DNA from: Leptolyngbya sp. FACHB-60
GTDB lineage: Bacteria > Cyanobacteriota > Cyanobacteriia > Phormidesmidales > Phormidesmidaceae
Reading direction: 5' to 3'
Assembly: GCF_014695775.1 (NCBI RefSeq)
Contig: NZ_JACJOX010000008.1
Location: 62,001-126,000 of the forward strand
Length of the DNA: 64,000 nt
A model generated the notes under the pieces. That model ran no database searches. It saw only the letters and a list, made by a program, of their open reading frames with translations, and had not been told where the DNA came from. Numbering within the stretch: the first letter of the stretch is position 1; every line of letters begins with the position of its first letter. Both the position numbers and the translations under genes were made by a program. Below are positions 56,971 to 64,000 of this stretch, piece after piece.

Positions 56971-57376
56971 GAACTAGCGGTACTCGTGCGAGTGAATGGA
57001 TACGTCTTTTAATTGTACGGGCTGACCTGGGTTTTGATGGGCGGGTAAGCTAGAGGCCCGAAACTAGGTTCCTTAAATCCATAGCGAACGCTCGGCATCG
57101 CACAGCGAAACACTGGCCGGTGGTGTCCACCCTCCGCCTATTTTGCCTTGACCCCTAATGGAAAGATGGCGACATCAGTTCCACCAAAATTTATAGCGAT
57201 ATCGATCGCCCCCTTAGTGCTGAGCGGTGACCTGTTTGGCAGCGATCGGGGACTGGGTGAATATTGCCCAGGACGGCGATCGCCGCTTTGAACTTGAAGC
57301 CCTAGGGTAGATTGGTGCTGCGGCAGGCGAAAAATTCGCTACCCTAAACGGTCGTGTAGCGTAGGCAGCAACAAGA
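56971..57376. other. Intergenic region holding a degraded secreted-protein gene
   Basis: 406 bp between divergent genes. Apart from the promoter of prfC and that of the 183-aa gene, it contains the frameshifted reading frame annotated at 57166-57310. A partial resemblance to the 21-bp palindrome (GGTGGTGTCCACCC) occurs near 57120. Confidence 0.4.
57166..57310 (+). pseudogene. Remnant of a small exported protein gene (frameshift)
   Basis: ATG at 57166 opens MATSVPPKFIAISIAPLVLS, a good signal-peptide start, but soon becomes unlikely sequence and stops. From about 57225 the next frame reads AVTCLAAIGDWVNIAQDGDR, then RFELEALG and a TAG at 57310. Joined by a one-base shift, the two give a signal peptide with an Ala-x-Ala-like end and a beginning like many small cyanobacterial exported proteins (GDWV...DGDRRF). 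It is too short to be complete. Speculative. Confidence 0.35.
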
Positions 57377-57928
57377 ATGGCAGCAATGGAAGTTGTGGGC
57401 AAAATTGCGGTGGGTTTAGCCCTCGGGGCGACCCTGGTCAGCGGCGGGCTAGGGCCTGCTCTGGCAAAGACGCCAACGCCGACGGCGGCAGAATTCAGCT
57501 TAGACAGCCGCCTGAAACAGACGCGATCGCAGTCCTACCGCTACGCCATGCTGGCCGGCTACTCCGCCGCCGAGCGAGAAGACTACCACACAGCATTGAT
57601 CAACTTTCGCCGGGCTTTGACATTTCGACCGGGCGATCGCTACGCCACTGCCGGCATACGCAATATGCAGACCTACATCGCCCAAGAGCGGGCCGAGGCC
57701 GCCAAACAGGCCGAAATCGTGCAGCGCCAGGCAACCCTAGCCAGGGCCGTAGAAGCCAGCGACTGGGCCTGCGCCGCCGCCTCGGTCGATCGCCTGGTGG
57801 TGCTGATACCGCCAACCTCCGCCGATCGCGCTCGACTGATTGCCTACCGGGGCGAGCTTGCCGGGTTCATCCAGGCCAGGGCCAACTTAGACCAATGGTC
57901 TACGGTTTGTCCCGGAGGTCAGGTTTAG
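57377..57928 (+). CDS. Exported TPR-like protein
   Basis: A 183-residue protein with a signal peptide (VGLALGATLVSGGLGPALAK; cleavage after ALA). The mature part contains one TPR-like unit (YSAAEREDYHTALINFRRAL) followed by Ala/Arg-rich helices (ERAEAAKQAEIVQRQATLAR) and two C-terminal cysteines. Probably periplasmic. The family is not one I can name. Confidence 0.7.
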   Translation: MAAMEVVGKIAVGLALGATLVSGGLGPALAKTPTPTAAEFSLDSRLKQTRSQSYRYAMLAGYSAAEREDYHTALINFRRALTFRPGDRYATAGIRNMQTYIAQERAEAAKQAEIVQRQATLARAVEASDWACAAASVDRLVVLIPPTSADRARLIAYRGELAGFIQARANLDQWSTVCPGGQV

Positions 57929-58016
57929 TCGCTCACCCCCCAAGGTAGGAACGCCGACGCGGCATAATAACTATTGGGCCCACGCCCAATTGTCTTTGCC
58001 CCATTGTCTTTTGCAC

Positions 58017-58520
58017 ATGAACTACCTGGTCGCCGTTTTAGACAATCGCATCAAAGCCGAAGAAGCCTACAACGCCCTTGAAGAAGCCAGTCTGCCCAAA
58101 GACAACTTCGACATCTTGGGCAAAGGCTTCAAAACCGCCGACGAGTACGGGCTCGTCGACCCCGCTGACCAGGCCTGGAAGCAAATTCGCCTGATGATGG
58201 TATGGCTGGTGCCCTTTGGTTTTGCCGCCGGGTTCTTGTTCAACGTTGTTACCGGACTAGATACCTTTGCCTTTACCGGGCGGTTGGGCAACCAGATCAT
58301 TGGCGGTTTGCTCGGGGCATTCGGGGGCTCTATGGGAGCCTACTTTATTGGCGGCGGCATGGGCATTCTCGGCAGTGGCGATGCCCTCTCGTACCGCAAC
58401 CGACTCGACGACGGCAAATTTTTGGTAGTAGTGCGCGGTTCTGAGGCGGTAGTGCGCCAGGCTACCCCCATTCTGCGCAAGTTTCGTCCCGAGAATATCC
58501 AGGGCTACACAGGGGGCTAA
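58017..58520 (+). CDS. Small two-helix membrane protein with glycine-zipper region
   Basis: About 167 residues from the ATG at 58017 (MNYLVAVLDNRIKAEEAYNA), which matches a domain start better than the upstream alternative at 57990. The N-terminal ~55 residues are a ferredoxin-like fold; two membrane helices follow (LMMVWLVPFGFAAGFLFNVV, and IIGGLLGAFGGSMGAYFIGG with a glycine zipper); then a short cytoplasmic tail. It resembles general-stress/YflT-like membrane proteins, a loose likeness. The stop is 5 bp before the oxidoreductase gene, so the pair forms an operon. Confidence 0.72.
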   Translation: MNYLVAVLDNRIKAEEAYNALEEASLPKDNFDILGKGFKTADEYGLVDPADQAWKQIRLMMVWLVPFGFAAGFLFNVVTGLDTFAFTGRLGNQIIGGLLGAFGGSMGAYFIGGGMGILGSGDALSYRNRLDDGKFLVVVRGSEAVVRQATPILRKFRPENIQGYTGG

Positions 58521-58525
58521 GGGCT

Positions 58526-60073
58526 ATGCCGTCTCCCAACGCCGACGTTGTTGTCATCGGCAGCGGCATTGGTGGCCTGTGCTGCGGCGCGCTGCTAGCT
58601 CGCTACGGCTATAGTGTCACCGTCTGCGAAAGCCACACCATTGCGGGCGGCGCGGCCCACGGCTTTGAGCGTCAGGGGTTCATCTTCGACTCAGGGCCAT
58701 CCCTCTACTCAGGGATGTCGTACCGGGCTTCCACCAACCCGCTGCGCCACGCGCTCGATGCGGTGGGCGAAGGCGACAGCATCACCTGGGCCAACTACAA
58801 CACCTGGGGTGTGCGCCTGCCCGAAGGCGACTTTGATACCACAGTGGGCAACGATCAGTTCGCCGACGTGCTGCGCAATCTGCGAGGTGAAACTGCCGTC
58901 AAAGAATGGCATCGCTTGCAAAAAGCGATGGTTCCCCTGGGCAAAGCGGCCACCGCCCTACCCCCGGCCGCAATCAGGTTGGATCTGAGCGCAGTGCAAA
59001 CCGTTGCCCCCTACGCCTGGGAACTGCTGCGAAATGCTCCAGCGCTTACCCAATCCAGCAAACCCTTCAGCACCGTGCTCGATCGCACCACCCGCGATCC
59101 CTTCATTCGCAACTGGATGAATATGCTGTGCTTTTTGCTGTCGGGCCTACCTGCCGAGGGTACCAGCACCGCCGAAATGGCCTTTATGTTTGCCGAGTGG
59201 TATCGTCCGGGCGTGACGCTGGACTATCCTATGGGTGGCAGCGCCGCCCTGGTCAATGCCTTGGTGCGCGGTCTAGAGAAGTATGGCGGCACCCTGCGTC
59301 TAGGAACGCACGTGGAGGAAATCTTGGTAGACCAGGGGCGCGCGGCTGGAGTCACCCTGAAGTCGGGCGAAACCCTCAGGGCCAGTACCGTGATCTCCAA
59401 CGCCTCCATTTGGGGCACGCTGAAGCTGGTGCCCGATGGAGCCTTGCCCAAGGCTTTTGTAGAAGAGCGCCAGGCTACCCCCGAGTGCCCTAGCTTTCTA
59501 CACCTGCACCTGGGTATTGATGGTGAAGGCCTGCCGCCCGACCTAGCCTGCCACTACATCACCGTGGAGGATTGGGAACGAGGCATTGACGCACCGCAGA
59601 ATCTCATTGTGATGTCGATTCCCACGGTGCTCGACCCGTCGCTGGCTCCACCGGGCAAGCACACCATCCACGTCTACACCCCCGCCACTGAGCCCTATGA
59701 ACTGTGGCAGGGGTGCGATCGCCGCAGCGCTGAATATGCCCAGCTCAAGGCAGAACGGGCAAAACCCCTCTGGCAGGCCCTTGAGCGCATCATCCCCGAT
59801 GTGCGCCAGCGGGTAGACGTGGAATTGGTCGGCACTCCCCTCACCCACGAACGCTTTTTGCGCTGCCATCGGGGCAGCTACGGCCCCGCTATCTCGGTTG
59901 AGAATGGCCTTTTTCCAGGGCCAAAGACCCCGCTTGAGGGGCTGCTCTGTGTGGGCGGTTCTACCTTTCCCGGCATCGGCCTACCAGCGGTAGCCGCCTG
60001 TGGATTGATGACCGCCAACACGCTGGCCTCGGTCAGCCAGCACCGCCAGATGCTGCGGGATGTCTTGGGCTAA
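58526..60073 (+). CDS. FAD-dependent oxidoreductase of the CrtI/CrtISO (phytoene desaturase) family
   Basis: A 515-residue flavoprotein. The dinucleotide-binding motif VIGSGIGGLCCGALLARYGY followed by VCES is at residues 9-38, and the C-terminal FAD-binding block LLCVGGSTFPGIGLPAVAACG is typical of carotenoid isomerases and desaturases. GGSAALVNALVRGLEKYGG is the conserved substrate-domain segment. It is more likely a CrtISO paralogue than true CrtI or CrtH; the carotenoid or other substrate cannot be assigned. It shares an operon with the small membrane protein 5 bp upstream. Confidence 0.85.
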   Translation: MPSPNADVVVIGSGIGGLCCGALLARYGYSVTVCESHTIAGGAAHGFERQGFIFDSGPSLYSGMSYRASTNPLRHALDAVGEGDSITWANYNTWGVRLPEGDFDTTVGNDQFADVLRNLRGETAVKEWHRLQKAMVPLGKAATALPPAAIRLDLSAVQTVAPYAWELLRNAPALTQSSKPFSTVLDRTTRDPFIRNWMNMLCFLLSGLPAEGTSTAEMAFMFAEWYRPGVTLDYPMGGSAALVNALVRGLEKYGGTLRLGTHVEEILVDQGRAAGVTLKSGETLRASTVISNASIWGTLKLVPDGALPKAFVEERQATPECPSFLHLHLGIDGEGLPPDLACHYITVEDWERGIDAPQNLIVMSIPTVLDPSLAPPGKHTIHVYTPATEPYELWQGCDRRSAEYAQLKAERAKPLWQALERIIPDVRQRVDVELVGTPLTHERFLRCHRGSYGPAISVENGLFPGPKTPLEGLLCVGGSTFPGIGLPAVAACGLMTANTLASVSQHRQMLRDVLG

Positions 60074-60092
60074 GGGATGCCAGCTACTGTTT

Positions 60093-60431
60093 TCAAAACG
60101 GTAGCCTGCGGGTCGTCAACATTTGGTAGCCATAGCCCATGCATAGTAGCGATACTAGAAACTGCCACAGGCTGGTGGGGTTGAGAATGGCGCGGCTGCT
60201 GGCAAAGACACAGATAATGCCAAATGCGATCGCCACCCAGCCCACTGACTTCACCCCAGAGGGCAAACACACTAGCATAAATACCCCAACCGCTAGCGAC
60301 AGCACTGACAAATCAGCCGCAATACCGCGCCACCAGGGATAGGCTGACGTAGTAAAGAAAATATTCGTACCCAAAAAGTAAATCCCCAAAATCATTAGCG
60401 CGAACCCAAGTAAGGGCGTTAGCAGCCGCAT
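60093..60431 (-). CDS. Small membrane protein of unknown function
   Basis: A 112-residue protein with about four transmembrane helices: LLTPLLGFALMILGIYFLG, IAADLSVLSLAVGVFMLVCL, SVGWVAIAFGIICVFAS and LWQFLVSLLCMGYGYQML. No catalytic motif. It may be cotranscribed with the membrane protein 28 bp upstream. The function is not known. Confidence 0.65.
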   Translation of the reverse strand: MRLLTPLLGFALMILGIYFLGTNIFFTTSAYPWWRGIAADLSVLSLAVGVFMLVCLPSGVKSVGWVAIAFGIICVFASSRAILNPTSLWQFLVSLLCMGYGYQMLTTRRLPF

Positions 60432-60459
60432 GGTTAACCTCGTCAGTACAGTTAAAATG

Positions 60460-61062
60460 TCAAAATTCTCTAGTCTGCGATCGGTCTCCCGACTGCCCTA
60501 GGCTCCAGGCTATGACCAGTGGCACCCCAAGGCCAATCACCAGGTTGAGCAATAGCCATCCGTAGGACTCTGGCCCGCTAAACCCGTGGAGGTAGAACCC
60601 CCGGCGGGTGGAGGACAGCAGAGCATCCCAAATTAAATGGGCGCTGATGCCCACCGACAGCCCCATCGCCCCATCGCGTAGCAGATTGGCCACCGTTTTT
60701 TGCCAGGTCGCCAGGGTGAGCCGCGAGGCAAACCATAGCCACCCGCCCAGCCCGCCCACGGGTATCATCACCGAGTGAAACAGCCAGCTGCGGTGGATGA
60801 GAAATCGCAGCCCAGTGGCGTTGTAGATGGGAATATCCCAGTCGGGAAAGGCCATATAAAAGAAGGTACCGCTGAGCAGCGGCACCCCCAGCTTGCGAAA
60901 GAAAAACAAGCCACTGGCCCCCCAGACCACCATGACTAGAAAGCAGATGGGGTTGATCGTTGCTGCTGCATTCCGGTAGTTGCGCTCTAGCACCCACCAA
61001 AAAACAACGCCGGTAGCAATGCCCACGGCAAAATGAAGCAGCTTATCCAACAGTGCAGACAT
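60460..61062 (-). CDS. Membrane protein with metal-hydrolase-like motifs
   Basis: Start placed at the ATG in MSALLDKLLHFAVG (61062); the open frame to 61263 has noncoding composition. About 200 residues with five to six helices. FPDWDIPIYNATGLRF, LIHRSWLFHS and SVGISAHLIWDAL resemble the DWD, HR...HS and H..WD motifs of membrane-bound YdjM/DUF457-type metal-dependent hydrolases, but I hold that loosely. A role is not established. Confidence 0.65.
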   Translation of the reverse strand: MSALLDKLLHFAVGIATGVVFWWVLERNYRNAAATINPICFLVMVVWGASGLFFFRKLGVPLLSGTFFYMAFPDWDIPIYNATGLRFLIHRSWLFHSVMIPVGGLGGWLWFASRLTLATWQKTVANLLRDGAMGLSVGISAHLIWDALLSSTRRGFYLHGFSGPESYGWLLLNLVIGLGVPLVIAWSLGQSGDRSQTREF

Positions 61063-61269
61063 TTGGTAGCTTAGGAACCCGATTGTGACTACAAGGTCAA
61101 ACCCAGCATTCCCGAAACCTTCTAGACTGCAAGCAATCATCACCAATCCCCATCGGGATTCTTTTTCTCGCTCCTGGGAACGTGGGTTTGGGAATTGGTG
61201 GGTGGCAAGGTCTGAAGCTTTGGGACTGACCCACGCTACTTCAACCCCCATCCCATCACTCATTCCTAC

Positions 61270-62922
61270 TCAACTCGGCTCACGCCAAAAGGTCAGGTTT
61301 TCGCCGATTGGCTGCAACGTCGTACCGGGGTAATAGAACTGAAGAATGCGCGGATAGCTCCAGCCCAGATTACCCAGACGATAGGACCCCGCCTGGCTCA
61401 GTCCCACGGCGTGTCCCCAGCCACCGCCGACAAAGCGATAGCCGGTGAGTGGCCCCGTAGCGCCATCGGCTCCGGCGGTGTACATCGGTTCCAGGTAAAA
61501 GAGCAGGCTGCGGGGAGGCCTGAGCACCCGCACAATTTCGTCTTTTTTGAGCTGCACCACGCCCAGGTCGGTTTCGATGTCAATGGTCTGAACTCGGCCC
61601 GAGTTGGCTCGCTCGGAGACTCGCAGCGATCGCACCTGGGTAAACCCCGCCAGCGGATGCTGCCGCCGCCCCAAATATCCCTTGAGATCTGCCGTAATCT
61701 CGCTGAGAGTGCCCTCGTTGCGCCAGCGAAACAGTTGCCAGGTTTCTTCGTTAAAGCCTTTGTCGATGGCAATAAATCGCCGGATTGCCTCCTCGGAGTT
61801 AAGCGGGTACTGGTTGATATTCCACAGACCGTAGACCGAATCGACCACGGGACGCAGGTAGGGCCGGTCTGGCCCCTCCCACACGTCGCTAAAGGCGGCA
61901 GTCACTCCGCCCGAGGTAGAAGAATACAGAGCATCCACCAGCTCGTTTTGGTAGGTGAGCACCTGGCCCTGGGTGGCGGTGATGGCCTGGTCAGTCACCG
62001 GGGCGGTGCCCGTCAAACCCCGATACACCTGGCACTGGGTGTCGGCACAGAGTTCGTAGTCGTCGATCGCAAAGCGGCGCAGGTTGCGCAGGGCATAGGT
62101 GCGGGCCAGCACCGCCTGGGCCTGAATGGCTGGCACCGGGGCACCGGCCCCGATCTCGTGGGGCACTACCCCACGCAGGTAGGTTTCGATCGGCACGCTG
62201 TTAACCAGGGTATAGGTGCCGTAGGTGTTGGGCTGCACCCGCAATGTGCCGCCGTAGACACGGGTGACAGGCGGCTCGCCGGGCTGAGTGACCCGCACCC
62301 GCCCGCCGCTAGCGCGAATGTCGAGGGTGTCGCGGCCATAGCGATAGCCGTTGGCCTCAAAGTAGGTGCGGGGAATTTGGCCAACCACTTCGCTGTCGAG
62401 AAAGACTTCGGTAAACCCCTGGGCTTGCAGGTTTTTGACCAGCAGGCGGCGCACTAGGGGGCTGTCGTAGGTTTCGCGGTTGGCCCACACTTCCCAACTA
62501 TCGGGCTGAGCAATCTCGGGCTCAATGCCGCGATCGCGCCACTGCTGGGCACTGTATTCGGCGGTCTCAAAGCTGCGGTGGTTGCTGAGCACGACGCGCT
62601 CGCCCAGGGTGGCCTCGGGCAGTTGCTCGGGGGCAAGGCCGATCACAACCCGGCTGGTGGTGACGGTTTGGGGCTGGCCCTGGGTGTCAAAGCTGAGGGT
62701 GAGCTGCTCACCGGGCAGGGCTTCGAGGGTGATGCGGTCTTGCAGATTTTCGCCAAAGCGCTGCACAATGCCCACCTGAATTACCGGGTTTTGGGCAGCG
62801 GGGGCGGGTGCTGCGATGGAGGTGGTGAGGGCGATCGCAATGCCGCCCACAGCCCCCAACCATCGCGATCGCTGATGGCCTAGGGGTTGAAACTGAAATC
62901 GGGGCAGGGAGAGCGTAGCCAT
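61270..62922 (-). CDS. SpoIID/LytB-domain exported protein
   Basis: A 550-residue secreted protein. The N-terminal signal (GGIAIALTTSIAAPAPAAQ) is followed by a ~200-residue region and then the SpoIID domain: SVPIETYLRGVVPHEIGAGA, QAQAVLARTYALRNL and ALYSSTSGGVTAAFSDVWEG, ending in GGGWGHAVGLSQAGSYRLG. SpoIID-type enzymes are lytic transglycosylases acting on denuded peptidoglycan strands; many cyanobacteria encode one, so a cell-wall role is likely. Catalytic Glu in VVPHEIG is present. Confidence 0.9.
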   Translation of the reverse strand: MATLSLPRFQFQPLGHQRSRWLGAVGGIAIALTTSIAAPAPAAQNPVIQVGIVQRFGENLQDRITLEALPGEQLTLSFDTQGQPQTVTTSRVVIGLAPEQLPEATLGERVVLSNHRSFETAEYSAQQWRDRGIEPEIAQPDSWEVWANRETYDSPLVRRLLVKNLQAQGFTEVFLDSEVVGQIPRTYFEANGYRYGRDTLDIRASGGRVRVTQPGEPPVTRVYGGTLRVQPNTYGTYTLVNSVPIETYLRGVVPHEIGAGAPVPAIQAQAVLARTYALRNLRRFAIDDYELCADTQCQVYRGLTGTAPVTDQAITATQGQVLTYQNELVDALYSSTSGGVTAAFSDVWEGPDRPYLRPVVDSVYGLWNINQYPLNSEEAIRRFIAIDKGFNEETWQLFRWRNEGTLSEITADLKGYLGRRQHPLAGFTQVRSLRVSERANSGRVQTIDIETDLGVVQLKKDEIVRVLRPPRSLLFYLEPMYTAGADGATGPLTGYRFVGGGWGHAVGLSQAGSYRLGNLGWSYPRILQFYYPGTTLQPIGENLTFWREPS

Positions 62923-63022
62923 AGTGCTCTAACGAAGTAGTGTGCTACCCGCTGTTTATGCAGTCGGGTCAGAGAAATTCTAGCGGCTTCAGACCTTTGA
63001 GGGTGGGAATCTTTATTTGGGT

Positions 63023-63145
63023 TTATTCTCGATGGGCAATCGTTGCTTTCATGCCTACATCCCGAATGTGAAGCGAGTTTGGAAAAAGGTCGCTCAAGCG
63101 ATTTGGCAGTTGGGGCTATAGGTTTTCACCAAAAAGTAATTTCAT
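63023..63145 (-). pseudogene. Degenerate DUF5615 PIN-like toxin gene
   Basis: Begins ATG at 63145, overlapping the DUF433 stop by ATGA as toxin genes of this family do. It reads MKLLFGENL, then an in-frame TAG, then PQLPNRLSDLFPNSLHIRDV, GMKATIAHRE and a stop. Intact DUF5615 proteins start MKLLFDENLSPxL with LxDLFPxSxHVRDVGL, so the match is unmistakable. The catalytic Asp of DENL is Gly, codon 10 is a stop, and everything after about residue 33 is lost. The toxin is therefore almost certainly inactive. Confidence 0.8.
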
Positions 63146-63372
63146 GCCGATAGAGGAGCGGTCATGAACCGACGCTCGCGGTCGGCAGCGTAGGCGATAC
63201 AGGCTTTTAGATCTTCTCTCGTCAGGTCGGGAAAGTCATCGAGAATTTCGGCTTCGGTCATCTGGGAAGCTAGGTATTCAAGCACTTCATAGACGGTGAT
63301 GCGTAAGCCGCGTACGCAAGGTTTGCCGCCGCGCTTGTTGGGTTCGATGGTGATGTAGTTTCGGTAGTCCAT
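63142..63372 (-). CDS. DUF433 antitoxin-like protein
   Basis: A 76-residue DUF433 protein: ITIEPNKRGGKPCVRGLRIT, then VYEVLEYLASQMTEAEILDD and FPDLTREDLKACIAYAADRE. These are VapB-like DNA-binding antitoxins that usually precede a DUF5615 PIN-like toxin. Here the frame is intact, but the overlapping toxin gene is broken. It lies 114 bp downstream of the Argonaute gene on the same strand and could share its transcript. Confidence 0.9.
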   Translation of the reverse strand: MDYRNYITIEPNKRGGKPCVRGLRITVYEVLEYLASQMTEAEILDDFPDLTREDLKACIAYAADRERRFMTAPLSA

Positions 63373-63486
63373 AAATTACTCAATCAATTGTCTTGATTCG
63401 TTGATTGGAGGAAAAGGTTAGCCGACACAGATTGGGTGAAATGAAGTGGAATGTCCGGATGATGTGCCACCCAACCTATGGCACTC

Positions 63487-64000
63487 TTAGACAGCAATCA
63501 ACTTTTCTCGACCAATATTTTGAAGGATATTTATCTGACCAATACGCTGAAACTCCTTACTACTTTTGTCAGCTAGATGCAGTACCCAAGGCAGTCGGCA
63601 TGAACGAAAACCACTGGCAGGATGCAATTGAGTGAGATGATAAGTTTGCAAAGCTAATAATTCAAGAGGAGAATCCCCATACTCATGAACCACCCTTAGA
63701 GGCCTTACACTACCAATATTTCCAGCAGCTGCTTGGCTTGTTACCATAATAAAAGAACGTTCTTTTGGCATGAATACAGTGCTGCCAAGTTGAGCATCCC
63801 GATAAACTTTTCTTCCATCTTGCATGACTTCCTGCCCCACTCTTCCTGCCCCGCTTTTGCGTACCCCTACAAGATCTACAGAAATTCCCTGCTCCTTCAA
63901 TGCTGTTATTGTTTGGTCAAATTCTCCTGATTGAATCAATCCATCTCTCATTAACAGTATTTTTTTAGGATAGCGGTTGCAAATATTGTGAAATTTAACA
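63487..64000 (-). CDS. Prokaryotic Argonaute, C-terminal PIWI portion (gene continues beyond window)
   Basis: The minus-strand frame is open to the window edge (no stop before 63999), so only the last ~170 residues are visible. They read as the end of a PIWI domain and closely parallel T. thermophilus Ago: PKKILLMRDG (TtAgo-type RDG, third catalytic Asp), VDLVGVRKSGAGRV, LRVVHEYGDSPLELLALQTY, HLTQLHPASGF, RLPWVLHLADK (fourth catalytic Asp) and the terminal EKLIAV. The Asp-to-Asp and Asp-to-C-terminus spacings (125 and 26) agree with TtAgo (114 and 25). The terminal Val, which coordinates the guide 5' phosphate through Mg, is kept. It should be a catalytically competent DNA-guided nuclease, provided the first two catalytic residues outside the window are intact. 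Confidence 0.9.
   Translation of the reverse strand, partial: VKFHNICNRYPKKILLMRDGLIQSGEFDQTITALKEQGISVDLVGVRKSGAGRVGQEVMQDGRKVYRDAQLGSTVFMPKERSFIMVTSQAAAGNIGSVRPLRVVHEYGDSPLELLALQTYHLTQLHPASGFRSCRLPWVLHLADKSSKEFQRIGQINILQNIGREKLIAV

Noticed and set aside
63405-63635. Plus-strand open frame of 76 codons
   Set aside because: It lies opposite the PIWI coding sequence and its leader, and its translation shows no domain. It is a shadow of the Argonaute frame.

Overview
The window reads as the chromosome of a filamentous or Leptolyngbya/Nodosilinea-like cyanobacterium. The palindrome GCGATCGC (HIP1), a cyanobacterial hallmark, recurs throughout. The gene set is also cyanobacterial: chlH (chlorophyll synthesis), the ferredoxin:thioredoxin reductase catalytic chain, Vipp1, SufR with sufBCDS, and many small cyanobacteria-only families (DUF4327, DUF4278, DUF1400, ComFB, ABA4-like, TerB/Mo-nitro_C). 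I saw no rRNA, tRNA, CRISPR array, integrase or transposase. Most of the window is ordinary core chromosome; the right edge (about 63.0-64.0 kb) is accessory.

Layout. 0-12 kb: a ComFB-type c-di-GMP receptor, an argH operon with a TPR glycosyltransferase, an orphan double PhnE-like permease, a PPK2 kinase, and a translationally coupled operon of a dynamin-like GTPase with an AtzG/AtzE-type amidase pair. 12-18.5 kb: the sufBCDS operon with ftrC at its head, divergent from sufR; the shared promoter holds two perfect CAAC-N6-GTTG SufR boxes. 18.8-28.9 kb: a sodium:solute symporter, Vipp1, a diguanylate cyclase, an aminotransferase, a receiver-only regulator, uvrC and an ABA4-like protein. 29-38.5 kb: an incomplete peptide-type ABC importer, an RsbQ-like hydrolase overlapping a PAS-GAF-GGDEF cyclase, clpB and a methyltransferase. 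39-50.9 kb: chlH, a double DUF305 lipoprotein, an A-type Fe-S carrier and several hypothetical or hydrolase genes. 51-54.3 kb: an OGFr-domain protein and a cluster of unrecognised genes ending in a frameshifted small gene and a strong terminator. 54.5-63 kb: TerB/Mo-nitro_C protein, prfC, a CrtISO-like oxidoreductase, membrane proteins and a SpoIID/LytB protein.

Right edge. A DUF433 antitoxin-like gene overlaps, by ATGA, the wreck of its usual DUF5615 PIN-like toxin (internal stop and lost C-terminus). Next to it, entering from outside the window, is the C-terminal PIWI half of a prokaryotic Argonaute that strongly resembles Thermus thermophilus Ago. It keeps the third and fourth catalytic aspartates and the terminal valine. 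This is the most striking system in the window, but only its 3' third is visible.

Themes. Cyclic-di-GMP signalling recurs (two GGEEF cyclases with I-sites and a ComFB receptor). Fe-S homeostasis is concentrated (SufR, SufBCDS, FtrC, A-type carrier). Intergenic spaces carry several families of dispersed palindromes, including one 21-bp family seen five times.
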